Below, piece by piece: positions 51,911 to 62,995 of a stretch of 64,000 nucleotides of DNA. The first letter of the stretch is position 1, and the number at the start of each line of letters is the position of its first letter. A program made the position numbers and the translations under genes. The stretch comes from Trichomonas vaginalis G3. Taxonomy: Eukaryota; Parabasalia; Trichomonadida; Trichomonadidae. The stretch covers positions 15,964,082 to 16,028,081 of the forward strand of contig NC_067207.1 of NCBI RefSeq assembly GCF_026262505.1. Reading direction: 5' to 3'. The notes beneath the pieces are model-generated. The model saw only the letters and a program-made list of their open reading frames with translations. It was not told where the DNA came from and did not search any database.

Positions 51911-52126
51911 TTATCTTAGTATCGGTTGAAGTCTTTGATAAACTTTTTCTCCTTTATTTAATATTTCTCTTATTGGGGCAGCTTTTGGTGTTATTGATTC
52001 AGCAATGTCACTAATTGCTTCTTTATTCTTAAATATCCAATTTGCTCCTTTCTTCATTGTTTCCCAAACTTTATGCGCTCCTCTTTTTACTTTATCCCAT
52101 AATTTCTTAAAGAATCCTGCAGCCAT
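51911..52126 (-). CDS. Fossil part: small basic amphipathic protein 2
   Basis: 71 codons, starting MAAGFFKKLWDKVKRGAHK, clearly related to the N-terminus of the neighbour at 51656 but on the opposite strand. The two converge. Confidence 0.5.
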   Translation of the reverse strand: MAAGFFKKLWDKVKRGAHKVWETMKKGANWIFKNKEAISDIAESITPKAAPIREILNKGEKVYQRLQPILR

Positions 52127-52195
52127 AGTTGATTATTTCATTAAAATTAAAAATTCATTTTCATCTTTTAATTTTGATTTTTTATTTAATAATAA

Positions 52196-53835
52196 ATGAC
52201 GACTAACTATTTGGTGCCAAACACTAAACCGATTAATGGAAATGTGTTTCATTCATTCGAAAAGATAAATGAAATATTCGCAAAGAATGACGGTAGAAGA
52301 TATTATAGAGAACTTGAAAGTTCATGCTATGACTCTGATGCTCCATATTTTGATGATAAACAAACTCATTTAAGAATTACAAATCCGGCTCATGATGTGA
52401 ACCAATTAGGTGACACATATATTAAACGCAAAGTTAAAGCAACTCTAGTTTCAAATAAAGCTTTCACATGTGATGCCGCTTTTAAATGCATGCGTTTATT
52501 CGTTGGTTACAAATCATCAAATCAAAGCTTTAAACAATTAGAAGTAGAAACCGAAAGAGGTGATGCCGGTTATCTTCAGATGGATTGTGCCCGTGAATCT
52601 TTCGCATTTGCAACATATAAACCAAATCAGAAAGGAAAGTTAAAAAGTTTGTTCATTCGTTATATAATAATGTTCAAAAATATGATAACTCAGTATGTGG
52701 TAAATATATTGACCCTTCAGAAGTTTTCAAGAAAGCAAATGAAGAAGTTGATGTCACTTTTGATATGATTATTCCGGTAAATGATTTGTTAGCATTTCAG
52801 GCGTTCGATGATTATCCTAAATCATTTGGTGATATCATTCTTAAATATTATTTTTTCAGGGATACTTTAGTATTTTGTCAGGTTGACCCGTTAAGAGTTG
52901 CTGATTTACAAAATTACGTTTATGAAAAGATAACTGATGAAAATTATGAAAAGATTATGAATCATGTTTATAAATATGATCGCAAATTCCAACAAATCGG
53001 ACTTCCTGCCAAATTAATTACAAGCTTAGCCGCTACATCTGCTGACGCAATAGTTGATAACGTTATTATTTCATGCACAAAGATGGAAGTTTTAGAGGAT
53101 AAATGCATTACACCAGGATATGGTTTAATTGAAGAATCAGTTAAAGCAATACCACGTTTATTCAGTAAAGAAGATCCATTCATGATTCCAGCTCAACATA
53201 TTGACGTTCGTTCACTAAATGGAGGTTGCATCACTCCTGAAGGTATCAGCTCAGATTTCTCATACGCTCTTCATAATGTTACAGATATTGTGTTAGCATT
53301 TCCGAAGAATGCAATGCAAAGAACGGTTTTAGAAAATCCAATGCTTCGAGGTCTTCAGGTCACTATAGATTCCAGAAACTTCCCCGATCAAGCGATGACC
53401 ACAGTGGGTGACATATTCTTTACACGTATGCTTCAAGCTTCTGATTTAGATGGAGTGAATGAATGCACAGAAGAATATGAGGACTCATTAACTAGACCAC
53501 TGAATGATGATGATGGCATGCCATTAGCTAGAACATGGAAAGACCAAACTTCATTCTTATGCACTATTCCAGTTCAACGTGATGGAGCGGGTATATTCTT
53601 TGATGGATTAGAAACTTTCAATTCACAAGTTACAGTACAAGTGAAAGCTTATCCAATCATTCAGGGTGAAAATGACACTTACTGTTCAAAGGTGACAAAT
53701 CCTCCTCAGGTTTGGTTTACTAGGACTACATATTGGACATGGACACCTGATGAAGGTTTGAAATATCATCCAACAGGTACACCACCGCAGTATAGAAGTT
53801 CATATGATGAAATATTGATGAATAGAAATGTTTAA
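52196..53835 (+). mobile_element. Fossil part: capsid-protein region
   Basis: Beta-rich, aromatic- and Asp/Asn-rich coding sequence in the position of the major capsid gene of Polintons. Assignment to a double jelly-roll capsid protein is by context and composition, not by motif. Looks decayed. Confidence 0.5.
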
Positions 53836-53859
53836 AATTATAAATTTATTTTTGATTAA

Positions 53860-54685
53860 ATGGATTTAAATTCATCCACCCCTTATGAAGAATTAGCGGG
53901 AGTATATAATACATACGTAGATGATATGATTAATGAAGCATTGAGTGATAATAGAAATGCTCAATCTAAGGAAAAATTAATGAAAATTCCATATTCTGAA
54001 TGTTACTTAAATTCAATCACTGCAGCAATTGGTAAACAGAATAAAGGTAAAACATTAACAATATTAAAACAAATTATCATTATTGCTAACACTTCCCCTA
54101 TTCACATGTGTTAATTTATATCAACCGTTCAGGTTCACCTTCAGATGATACATTTGAATCTTTAAAGCATTTAATCAAAATTCCAATTATTTATTTATCA
54201 CAAGAAGAAGCAGAAGATTATTTAAAAAACTTTTTAATGTATAAGAATTATATAATACAATCAAGAAGCAAGGATTAGAGGATAAAATTATTGATAAACA
54301 ACGGGATGAATTATTTGAAACACTTTCTATTTCAAATTTTGATAGAGAATTTTTGCATTCACTCATTTTTCTAGATGATGCAGTGAAATCAAAACTAATA
54401 ACAAATGAGAAATCATATTTTAATCAGTTATTAACTCAATGTCGGCACATTCAGTGTTCATTCTTTATGGCTGTTCAATACTTCAAAGCATTAAGCACAA
54501 ACATTAAATCAAATCTATCAACACTTTTCATTTTCAGTGGGTTTAGTCGTCAACAGTTGAACGTTATGCTTTATCAAGTGAATTTACCAATGAGCATTAA
54601 TGAACTTTACACACAATATCAGCAATTAGGTGAACATGGAAAAATAATAGTTGATTTAAATAAAGGAGGTGTTAAATTTGATTAA
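53860..54685 (+). mobile_element. Fossil part: packaging-ATPase region (FtsK/HerA-type)
   Basis: Directly downstream of the capsid region. A P-loop-like GKQNKGKT near the start and a FIFLDDA-like acidic segment (HSLIFLDDAVK) later fit an A32/FtsK-type genome-packaging ATPase. Looks broken. Confidence 0.6.
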
Positions 54686-54725
54686 CTTTTTATGATTAAT
54701 TTTTATTTTTTATTTATAATTAAAC

Positions 54726-55623
54726 ATGACAGAAATAGCAAATCTTCTACAGGTTCCATTAAAACAAGGGACAAACAAAAAGGGTGCATATAATAGAACT
54801 ATGAAAGTTCCTGATGGAATGAAAGAATTAGTTCATATTGTTGCTGGTCTTCAAAAAGATGTTAAACAAATGAGAAACGTTTTAAATTACCAGAAGCTCA
54901 AGCATATGCCAAACGTCATGGTCCAAATTGGGAAGCACACGAAGCAGACATTACGGGTCCAAATGGAAAACCTGATGGTATAAATGAAGTTTTCGTTACT
55001 GATGGTCAAGGTAATATTAAAGTCATAAATGGTTATAAATTAACTGTATCTGATTATCCTAAACGTAAAGCATATAATGAACGTTATCCTATACAATTTG
55101 ATGAAAATGGAAAAGCTGTTAAACAATACATTGGAGAAGGTGAACATGGTCCAATTAATTCATACCGTCATAATCCATATTCTTATTTCAATGAAGAATT
55201 AAATGCTATTGAAGAGGACCGGATGGATTACCACGATATTCTAACCAGTTTGATGGTCAATATGCAAATATTAGACCTGAAATTTCAGCTAAGAAATTCT
55301 TTAAAGTTGCTTTATTCGATCCAGTTTTCGCAAATGTTAAAGATGAACTTAAACATCAATTCCAACCAATTATAGTAGCAAGAATTGCATCAGGTGCTTT
55401 ATCTCAAGCATTCAAAGATTTAATTAAGAAACCATTATATCAGCAACGAGGTTTAACTTATGATTTAGTTAAGGAATCAGATAAAAGAAAATTTGAGAAA
55501 TCAGATGATTATAAGAATGCAATTAATGAATATATTCGGTCTATTAATTTCGATGAAAATGCTAAAAATCAACTTCATGAACAAATACAGGGAATAATAG
55601 ATTCAAAAGTTCCAGCAAAATAA
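54726..55623 (+). mobile_element. Fossil part: virion-associated protein region, unknown
   Basis: Coding-like sequence with a polar N-terminal half (TDGQGNIKVINGYKLTVSDY) and a helical C-terminal half. No family recognised. Looks broken. Confidence 0.4.
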
Positions 55624-55656
55624 AAGTTTAAATATATTTTTTTTATTCGATTATAA

Positions 55657-56327
55657 ATGAGAAGACGTTTCACTAGTCAAAAGAACACTAACGCAAAAGC
55701 AGAGATTACGGTTGGTTATAACGTAAATGATGATAAATCACGAATTATTCAAAATGTTAAAGTTAATGTTAGCCCTGAATTAACAAGGTCAGCAACTCAA
55801 CCAAATTTATTAACTCGTGACTTACCGAAGAATGAGGAGAATGAAGAAAACCATGAGAATGGAGACCCAATCATTTTATCTGAACCCGGTAAAGAACCTG
55901 TTGAAATTCCCACTTATCCATCATACCCCCGCCTCTTTCATCAAACATCGAGAACCCATATAAAATAGACATTAATTCTGAATTAATGAAAATTTACCGT
56001 GATATAATAACTAATAATTATGATTCAATAATAAATTTAATTGACCAATCCGGTTTAATTATTTTACCTTATGAATCATTAATTCACATTATCGCCATTC
56101 TTTGTGATGTTCAAGATTCAGACGTTAAGATTCAATTTTTCATAGATGATGAGGTTTCATGCTGCGGAACAGTTGCAAAAATAAATCCTATAAAGGATAT
56201 TAGCACAATTAAGATATCAAAGAATGGAACAACAACTGAACTTCATTTAACATATAATGATATTTATAATAAAATAGTTGATGAATATAAAATATCACTT
56301 GAAAAATTCTTTGTTAAGACTATTTAA
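55657..56327 (+). mobile_element. Fossil part: two small unknown genes
   Basis: 55657-55968 encodes a Pro/Glu-rich polar protein. 55986-56327 encodes a 113-residue acidic beta-rich protein. Neither is recognised. Confidence 0.4.
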
Positions 56328-56836
56328 TATTCAAGCATTAACATTATTGAATAATAATCCTTTGAATCATAATCGATAATAATTGACCTTTCACCAGTTT
56401 CTATCGTTTGTTTTATTTCTTTTTGTTCCCCACTATCTGGATCGGTCATTGTAATTGTTTTTGTTATAGTATCAGCTTTATCTTTAACTTCAATCTTTTT
56501 TCCATCGGGATATTTAAACCAAAATTCCAAAAATTCGATATTGTCAATCTGTTCATATTTTAATCTATCAATTACATTTTTAATACCATCTGAAAATCTT
56601 ATGAAATGGTCATTATATGGGTTTGATTGAACTAAATTTGAATGAAGTGAAATATAACCTGTTGATGAATATGACCTTGACTCATATTTTCTGAAAACAC
56701 TAAAATTTATAACATGAATGAATTTCTTATTCGTTGAATTTATGAATTCTTGAGGTAATCTTATTCTAGTTTTATTTATCACTGGAAAATAACGCTTTAC
56801 CATATTTTTAATCGTAATAAAAATGTCAATTATCAA
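56324..56836 (-). CDS. Fossil part: unknown 170-residue protein
   Basis: Beta-rich (SRSYSSTGYISLHSNLV, EFLEFWFKYPDGKKIEV), reading opposite to its neighbours and overlapping both by a few bases, typical of compact viral gene packing. No family recognised. Confidence 0.45.
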   Translation of the reverse strand: MIIDIFITIKNMVKRYFPVINKTRIRLPQEFINSTNKKFIHVINFSVFRKYESRSYSSTGYISLHSNLVQSNPYNDHFIRFSDGIKNVIDRLKYEQIDNIEFLEFWFKYPDGKKIEVKDKADTITKTITMTDPDSGEQKEIKQTIETGERSIIIDYDSKDYYSIMLMLEY

Positions 56837-57533
56837 TATTATTTCGAATAATAAGTGTGAATTAAATTTAACAGTTTGCGGAATTTATAATGTTACTCTC
56901 GTTTCTGTGAGTGGTAAATTTAATCCCATTCTTTTAGACCCTTCAGATTATATATCATTTATTAAAGATGACCATGAAAAAACGTATGATATGTATATAA
57001 ATAATGTGATAGCGAAATGGGATATAAACATGATTTTAAGTTATTTAAATGAATCATTTATCGTATGGTATGAAGAAAATTTTAAATCAAAACCCGATAA
57101 ACTTTTTGAACTTGATGAAATAAATAACCTTATTAAATTCCCGCTGAAAATTAAATTTTGTACTCCTCATTTTCGTTCATTGTTGGGGATATTAAATTTT
57201 GAAAAAGATGTTGGGGATGTTTTGTATTCTGACACTGGTTCCAATTTCATTTTAATCAAATGTGATAAAGTTAATACCCCAATGAGATTTTCACATCAAA
57301 CATTAGACCCTAACTCTTACCCATCAATACAAAACATTTTATCCATCAACTTAAACACATTTTCTTTATCATATCCGTTTCAATTATCCGGGAATTCATT
57401 TATTCTTCATTCAAAAGATTTATCAAATATTAAATTTAGAATAACTGACCTATTTGATTGTGATTTAGAATTTATGAATGAAATATTATGGCAATTTCAA
57501 ATAGAAAAAATAGCTGATGAGATAACGGATTAA
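56823..57533 (+). CDS. Fossil part: unknown 236-residue protein
   Basis: Beta-rich with several aromatic strands (CGIYNVTLVSVSGKFNPILL, FCTPHFRSLLGILNF). Possibly a structural protein of the particle, by position between capsid and fibre genes. Inference only. Confidence 0.45.
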   Translation: MSIINIISNNKCELNLTVCGIYNVTLVSVSGKFNPILLDPSDYISFIKDDHEKTYDMYINNVIAKWDINMILSYLNESFIVWYEENFKSKPDKLFELDEINNLIKFPLKIKFCTPHFRSLLGILNFEKDVGDVLYSDTGSNFILIKCDKVNTPMRFSHQTLDPNSYPSIQNILSINLNTFSLSYPFQLSGNSFILHSKDLSNIKFRITDLFDCDLEFMNEILWQFQIEKIADEITD

Positions 57534-57557
57534 ATATTTATTTTTAAATCATAATAA

Positions 57558-58883
57558 ATGATTAAACCACAGCAACTTAAGGCGCAAAGCACCCAGGTCC
57601 CTCAGACCATTACATACGCCATATATGCATATAATTCAAAGACGGCAGAACAAACGCAAAGGTTGAAATATGGAGATTTGGAGATAGTATTGAAAAATGA
57701 CCATTTCGAATTCGTTTGCAAAGGTGGTGCAGTGATATCAAATATAAAAGAAATTTTATTTATGAATTCTAAAATTAAAGGTATAACGGATGATATAACA
57801 TCAATTCCACCAGAAGAACAGAGATATTACGCATTAAATGCATTTCCTAAAGTTTTGAAGATTGGAAGATTTAATTTAAATGAGGAATTCATAGAAGGTT
57901 TCCTAAATGACATAATGAAGAAAGCAGATAAGGAATATGTGGATAGTGAGTTAAATAAGAAGGCAAATTTGGTTTATGTTGATGAAAAAGATAATGAAAT
58001 TAAAGAAAAGGTTGAATGGTATCATGAATGGACATTTGAGACTTTTAAAGTTAAAGCTGATACAGGGTGGGTTTCAGGATGTTTAGACCTTAAAGCAGAT
58101 AAAACATATGTTAACGATGAGTTAGACCTTAAAGCAGATAAAACATATGTTAACGATGAGTTAGAGAAGAAGGCAGATAAGAACCATACACATAACTTCT
58201 TCTCAACTGTTGCTATAGAAAGTATTGAAGGAACGGTTGACGGAACTGATGGGGATGCATTATATTATAATCCTCCTAACTTTCCACAAGGTTTAACATC
58301 GAATGAAAACATAACAACGATGAAAAAAATTAAATGTAAAAATGTTTATGTCATGGATGATGAAAATAAAGTTAAATTCACTGCTCAAGATTTATATGAT
58401 AAGAAAGCAGACAAAACAGAGCTTCAAACATTAAAGACTGAAATTCTTCAAATATTATATCCTGTTGGTTCTATTTATACGTCAATGAACTCAACAAATC
58501 CTTCAGAAGTTTTAGGTTTTGGTACGTGGAAGCAGATTGTAGATAAATTCTTATACTGTGCTAGATATTCAAAGCAAACAGGAGGTTCGAAGAAAATTAA
58601 AGAAGCAAACCTTCCACCGCACACTCATACAGGAACTACAAACACAACAGGTAATCATTCACATTCAATAACAAAAAGAGGTTATATAAATCTTGCAGCG
58701 GGTTCGGATAGATGGGGAATGAATAGATATGATATCACAACTGACCCAGTAGATTCAAGCACAGGTATTTTCTGTGGAACCGCAGGAAATCATTCACACA
58801 CTTTCACAACAAATCCAACAGGCTCGGGTAAAGATTACATGCCACCATTTGTGACTGTATTCGCATGGTTCAGAGCTGCTTAA
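57558..58883 (+). CDS. Fossil part: fibre-like protein with tail-collar-type C-terminal domain
   Basis: 441 codons. A globular N-terminus is followed by repeats of a KADKTYVNDELDLKAD type (about residues 118-212), as in trimeric fibre shafts. The C-terminal domain (residues 300-441) matches phage tail-collar proteins: YPVGSIYTSM, FGTWKQI, then His-rich HTHTGTTNTTGNHSHS and terminal PPFVTVFAWFRAA. Likely a host-attachment or particle-surface fibre. Confidence 0.75.
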   Translation: MIKPQQLKAQSTQVPQTITYAIYAYNSKTAEQTQRLKYGDLEIVLKNDHFEFVCKGGAVISNIKEILFMNSKIKGITDDITSIPPEEQRYYALNAFPKVLKIGRFNLNEEFIEGFLNDIMKKADKEYVDSELNKKANLVYVDEKDNEIKEKVEWYHEWTFETFKVKADTGWVSGCLDLKADKTYVNDELDLKADKTYVNDELEKKADKNHTHNFFSTVAIESIEGTVDGTDGDALYYNPPNFPQGLTSNENITTMKKIKCKNVYVMDDENKVKFTAQDLYDKKADKTELQTLKTEILQILYPVGSIYTSMNSTNPSEVLGFGTWKQIVDKFLYCARYSKQTGGSKKIKEANLPPHTHTGTTNTTGNHSHSITKRGYINLAAGSDRWGMNRYDITTDPVDSSTGIFCGTAGNHSHTFTTNPTGSGKDYMPPFVTVFAWFRAA

Positions 58884-58991
58884 AGTCCTGAGCTCCAAAA
58901 ATGAGACAACATGACATTTTGACAACAACACAGGAGGAAGGTATTTATGAATTATTTTTATTTATTTTTTATTTTGTATGTAAGAACAGTA

Positions 58992-59657
58992 ATGTCAGTC
59001 GAAGCAAAAACATTCACGAACAAATCTAATGGTGAAACATTCACAAAAGGCACTTATAACAGTATTGAAGTCTTACGTAGAGACAAGGATGGTTACATTA
59101 ATGCAACAAAGATGGCAAGAGAAGTAGGAAAGTTAAACCATTTAAACAGATTTCTCAATAGTGCTAAAATGCAGGAAATTCTTGAGTTTTGGTTGAAAGA
59201 ATACGGTGGAGCCAAAAGTGGCTCGACCTCAAAACAAGCATTTTATGAGCTTACAAAGGGTGTTATGAATGAATTCAAAGGTATTTACATACATCCTGAC
59301 CTCGTTCATTTTGTTGCTGAATGGTGCTCTGTAAAGTATGCATTTTATGTCAAAGATATTATGGACTCCATAGACAAGAAAGTTCATGAGAAATTAGATG
59401 AAGAAGAACTCGAAGATACAGTAGAGAATGCTAAACCTTTGTTTGAAGAAGAAGTTAGAAAAATGCGCGAAAAACAATTAGAACATGAACGTGAGTTATG
59501 TTATGGTTATAGAGATTCTCCATTCGAACTAGACCAATGGGAACAAGAAAATTTAAAGAGAGAATTTAGAGAATATGAACTCGCTAAGATAGCATTAGAA
59601 GCTGCAGAAAAGAAGTTAAAAGCTTGGGGTCGTTTTGTACAAAAATATTGTGAGTAA
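58992..59657 (+). CDS. Fossil part: KilA-N domain protein
   Basis: Coding from MSVEAKTF. A KilA-N DNA-binding domain lies at residues 10-105: YNSIEVLRRDKDGYINATKM, then VGKLNHLNRFLNS and the helical end with YIHPDLVHFVAEWCS. A charged helical tail follows. KilA-N proteins are common in large DNA viruses and phages. An upstream ATG at 58947 lies inside a fragment of the 121-bp repeat and is less likely. Confidence 0.85.
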   Translation: MSVEAKTFTNKSNGETFTKGTYNSIEVLRRDKDGYINATKMAREVGKLNHLNRFLNSAKMQEILEFWLKEYGGAKSGSTSKQAFYELTKGVMNEFKGIYIHPDLVHFVAEWCSVKYAFYVKDIMDSIDKKVHEKLDEEELEDTVENAKPLFEEEVRKMREKQLEHERELCYGYRDSPFELDQWEQENLKREFREYELAKIALEAAEKKLKAWGRFVQKYCE

Positions 59658-59759
59658 ATGAACTCATTATTTTTGTCATAAAGACGCAACGTGGCGGGGC
59701 ATAGCCCATGACCCAAAAATATATTTTATCGTTAATGGTTTCAGGTTATTCAATAATTA

Positions 59760-59998
59760 ATTATTTTTGAAGAACTGAAGGTGCTACCATGTTACCATGT
59801 GCTACCAGGTCATTTAACTTCTCTGAAAAAATGAGACAACATGACATTTAGACAACAACACAGGAGGAAGGCATTTATGAATTATTTTTGAAGAACTGAA
59901 GGTGCTACCATGTTACCATGTGCTACCAGGTCATTTAACTTCTCTGAAAAAATGAGACAACATGACATTTAGACAACAACACAGGAGGATTAATGCAA
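59760..59998. repeat. Two units of a 121-bp repeat in the fossil
   Basis: Units starting ATTATTTTTGAAGAACTG at 59760 and 59881. A partial unit also sits just before the KilA-N gene (about 58898-58962). The inverted array is at 62410-62995. Confidence 0.85.
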
Positions 59999-60018
59999 AA
60001 ATAAATTCAAATCATACT

Positions 60019-62335
60019 TTATAAAGCATCATTTACAGGTATTTCATCGTCAGTAAATGAATCCTCATTATCGTTTGGTTCAACCTGTTTATATAATCCT
60101 TTCATTTCTTCTTTCAAAACATAACACCATGTTTGTTTATCGTCTATTCTTCTATGTTTCCTATCACATTTATCCTTAATACTCATTTGGAAATTCTTGT
60201 CTTTCATGTCTGATGGTTTGCAGAATAGAGCATTTTTACACGTCATACCTGCACACAATTCATCATAATGTGTATTTATCCATACATCTAAAGGATTTGT
60301 TGATAATTCAATTAAATCTTGTTTGGCTTCAGTCATCGGAATGATTCGTACATTAAATGATGAAAGGTCATATTGCATAAAATACGTCAGTAAATTATCA
60401 TAAAATTCCTTAGTGCATGAATCCATTAAATTCTTGAAGTAATCAAATTGACCCTTGAATTTACCATTAACTCTTAAAACTACGTATCTTCTGTCTCCAA
60501 CTTCAATTTTGACAGGGTAAACGTTGTTAGTTACGAAAATGAAGTTTGCAACGTTCTATGCTGTTCTTCTGGGTTGATTCTTTTCATTAATTCTTATCTC
60601 ATTATCCGTAATAATTGATTTCAAAGCGTTGAAGTTTGCGAGTCTGTCTTCACCCACATTCTTGAGTTCATTAAGTACAAGAAACATTTTATTTTCAACT
60701 ACTGAATTGAAATTACCCGTTAGCTCACTTATTTCAGTAATGTTTTTACATGAATAACCAGCGAGAAGTTCAGAAATAATGTCTGTAAATCTGTTTTTAC
60801 CTGTTCCCTGAAGTCCTTTCAAAATAATTGCTGTTTCATTCTTGATTCCAGGATGTTGAATCATTGATGCAATCCAGCCGAGTAGGTATTTATACACTTC
60901 ATCATTATTATCACAAATGGCTTCTTTAATGAAATCCATAAACATCTCAATTTTTGAGTAATCTGGTTTTTCGAGAACGTTGTATTTATAACCCTGAAAC
61001 GTTGAGAAAACATCTGGGGAATCAGATTTAAAGCAAACACCCTTAACGGTTAATGAGGATAATTGATTTAATAGTACGTCCCATGCTGTTATGGTTTTAC
61101 CTTCTTCTTTAAATAATTTAATCATTTTGAGTGACTCTTTCATGTTTGATTGAAGAACGAATGATATTTGATTCATTTTATCGTGTATGTTGTAATCCTT
61201 TTGAATGAAGTATTTGTTTCCACAATCTACAAAACGGATGACACGTGATAAATCCTCAATTACTTCAGAACTGTTTTTATACTGATGATTTTCAGCCTTG
61301 CGTCTAATATCTGTTATCAAGAATGAATCATCAAGTTTTATATCAAATGTTATTTTTGGCTTACGTAATAAAGGTAAAACGTATTCATCATAATATTCCT
61401 TTTGATAAAGTTTCAGAATCTTCACTAAAACAAATGGAGAAGTCATTAAATGTGCATATCTACTACGTGCTTTTTCAAAATTACTTTTTGCATTTTCAGT
61501 TAAGCTGCAGAAGTTATAAACGTTATCGTATGCTTCATTAATTAAATGATCCGGTAACGAATTAATAGCTTGAAACAGCGTGAATAATGTTATTTCTTTT
61601 TCTAAATTCATGTTTCCACCGTCATTATGTACTTCAAAATCACTGATGCCATCAACTATGCTCTGGGCAAGTTTATCGTCAATGTTTACATCTTTGTTTT
61701 CATTCATGATAGTCTTTATTTCTTCGTTCTTCTGTTCAACTCTTACCTTAATATTCAAATCATTTAATATATCGTTTACTGTTCTGGTTAATGTTGAATC
61801 ATAACTTCCACGAATGAATGAGTATGTTTTGATTGGTTCTGATGCATTCTTGCGAACTCTTGAATCAGCCATAACCACTAAAGAACGCTTTGAATCATCA
61901 ATAGAAGTCATTATATCAATATCATAATCATTGCAAGAATAACATTTAATCATTCTGTTCGAAACTGCATAGAAGAAATTAGTGTTGCAATAAATGTGAA
62001 GACCTCCTGAAGCGGTTTTAACGATAACATCTTTATCCGAAAGTTTTGATAAAATGTCTTTTCTAACTGTTTCTTTAAGTTCATCATTGTACGATTTATG
62101 ATATCAACATCTATATCGTTAAATTTGATATTTTATTTACTAATAAAGCCATACCAGTTTTCCTCCTCTTCCTCCATCATGTTTTGAGGTAGTTATGTAA
62201 ATCAATCTTGTTTTCACCAATTCTTTCGTTGAGGGTTTTAGTTTCTGCCACAACTAATTCCTCAGCTAATGAATCAATAACTTTTTCATCAGAAATGATA
62301 AAGTTGCTGTTGTTGTTTGTTGCTGTCATTTATAT
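60019..62335 (-). mobile_element. Fossil part: SF3 (D5-like) primase-helicase region
   Basis: Contains the superfamily 3 helicase P-loop KGLQGTGKNRFTDII and, downstream of it, MFLVLNELKNVGEDRL (Walker B/motif B region), preceded by D5_N-like helical sequence. It is the replication helicase type of NCLDV-like viruses and many Polinton relatives. Looks broken. Confidence 0.75.
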
Positions 62336-62409
62336 AGGAATAAAAAAATAAAAATAATTTTAAAACTAACTTTATTTTTGGACTGCATCATATTTTCTTT
62401 GTTGTTGTT

Positions 62410-62995
62410 GTCAAAATGTCATGTTGTCTCATTTTTTCAGAGAAGTTAAATAACCTGGTAGCACATGGTAACATGGTAGCACCTTCAGTTCTTCAAAAAT
62501 AATTCATAAATGCCTTCCTCCTGTGTTGTTGTCTAAATGTCATGTTGTCTCATTTTTTCAGAGAGTTAAATGACCTGGTAGCACATGGTAACATGGTAGC
62601 ACTTCAGTTCTTCAAAAATAATTCATAAATGCCTTCCTCCTGTGTTGTTGTCTAAATGTCATGTTGTCTCATTTTTTTCAGAGAAGTTAAATGACCTGGT
62701 AGCACATGGTAACATGGTAGCACCTTAGTTCTTCAAAAATAATTCATAAATGCCTTCCTCCTGTGTTGTTGTCTAAATGTCATGTTGTCTCATTTTTTTC
62801 AGAGAAGTTAAATGACCTGGTAGCACATGGTAACATGGTAGCACCTTCAGTTCTTCAAAAATAATTCATAAATGCCTTCCTCCTGTGTTGTTGTCTAAAT
62901 GTCATGTTGTCTCATTTTTTCAGAGAAGTTAAATGACCTGGTAGCACATGGTAACATGGTAGCACCTTCAGTTCTTCAAAAATAATTAATTATTG
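62410..62995. repeat. Five units of the fossil's 121-bp repeat, inverted
   Basis: Reverse complement of the unit at 59760; period 119-124 bp, with small indels between units. Confidence 0.85.
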
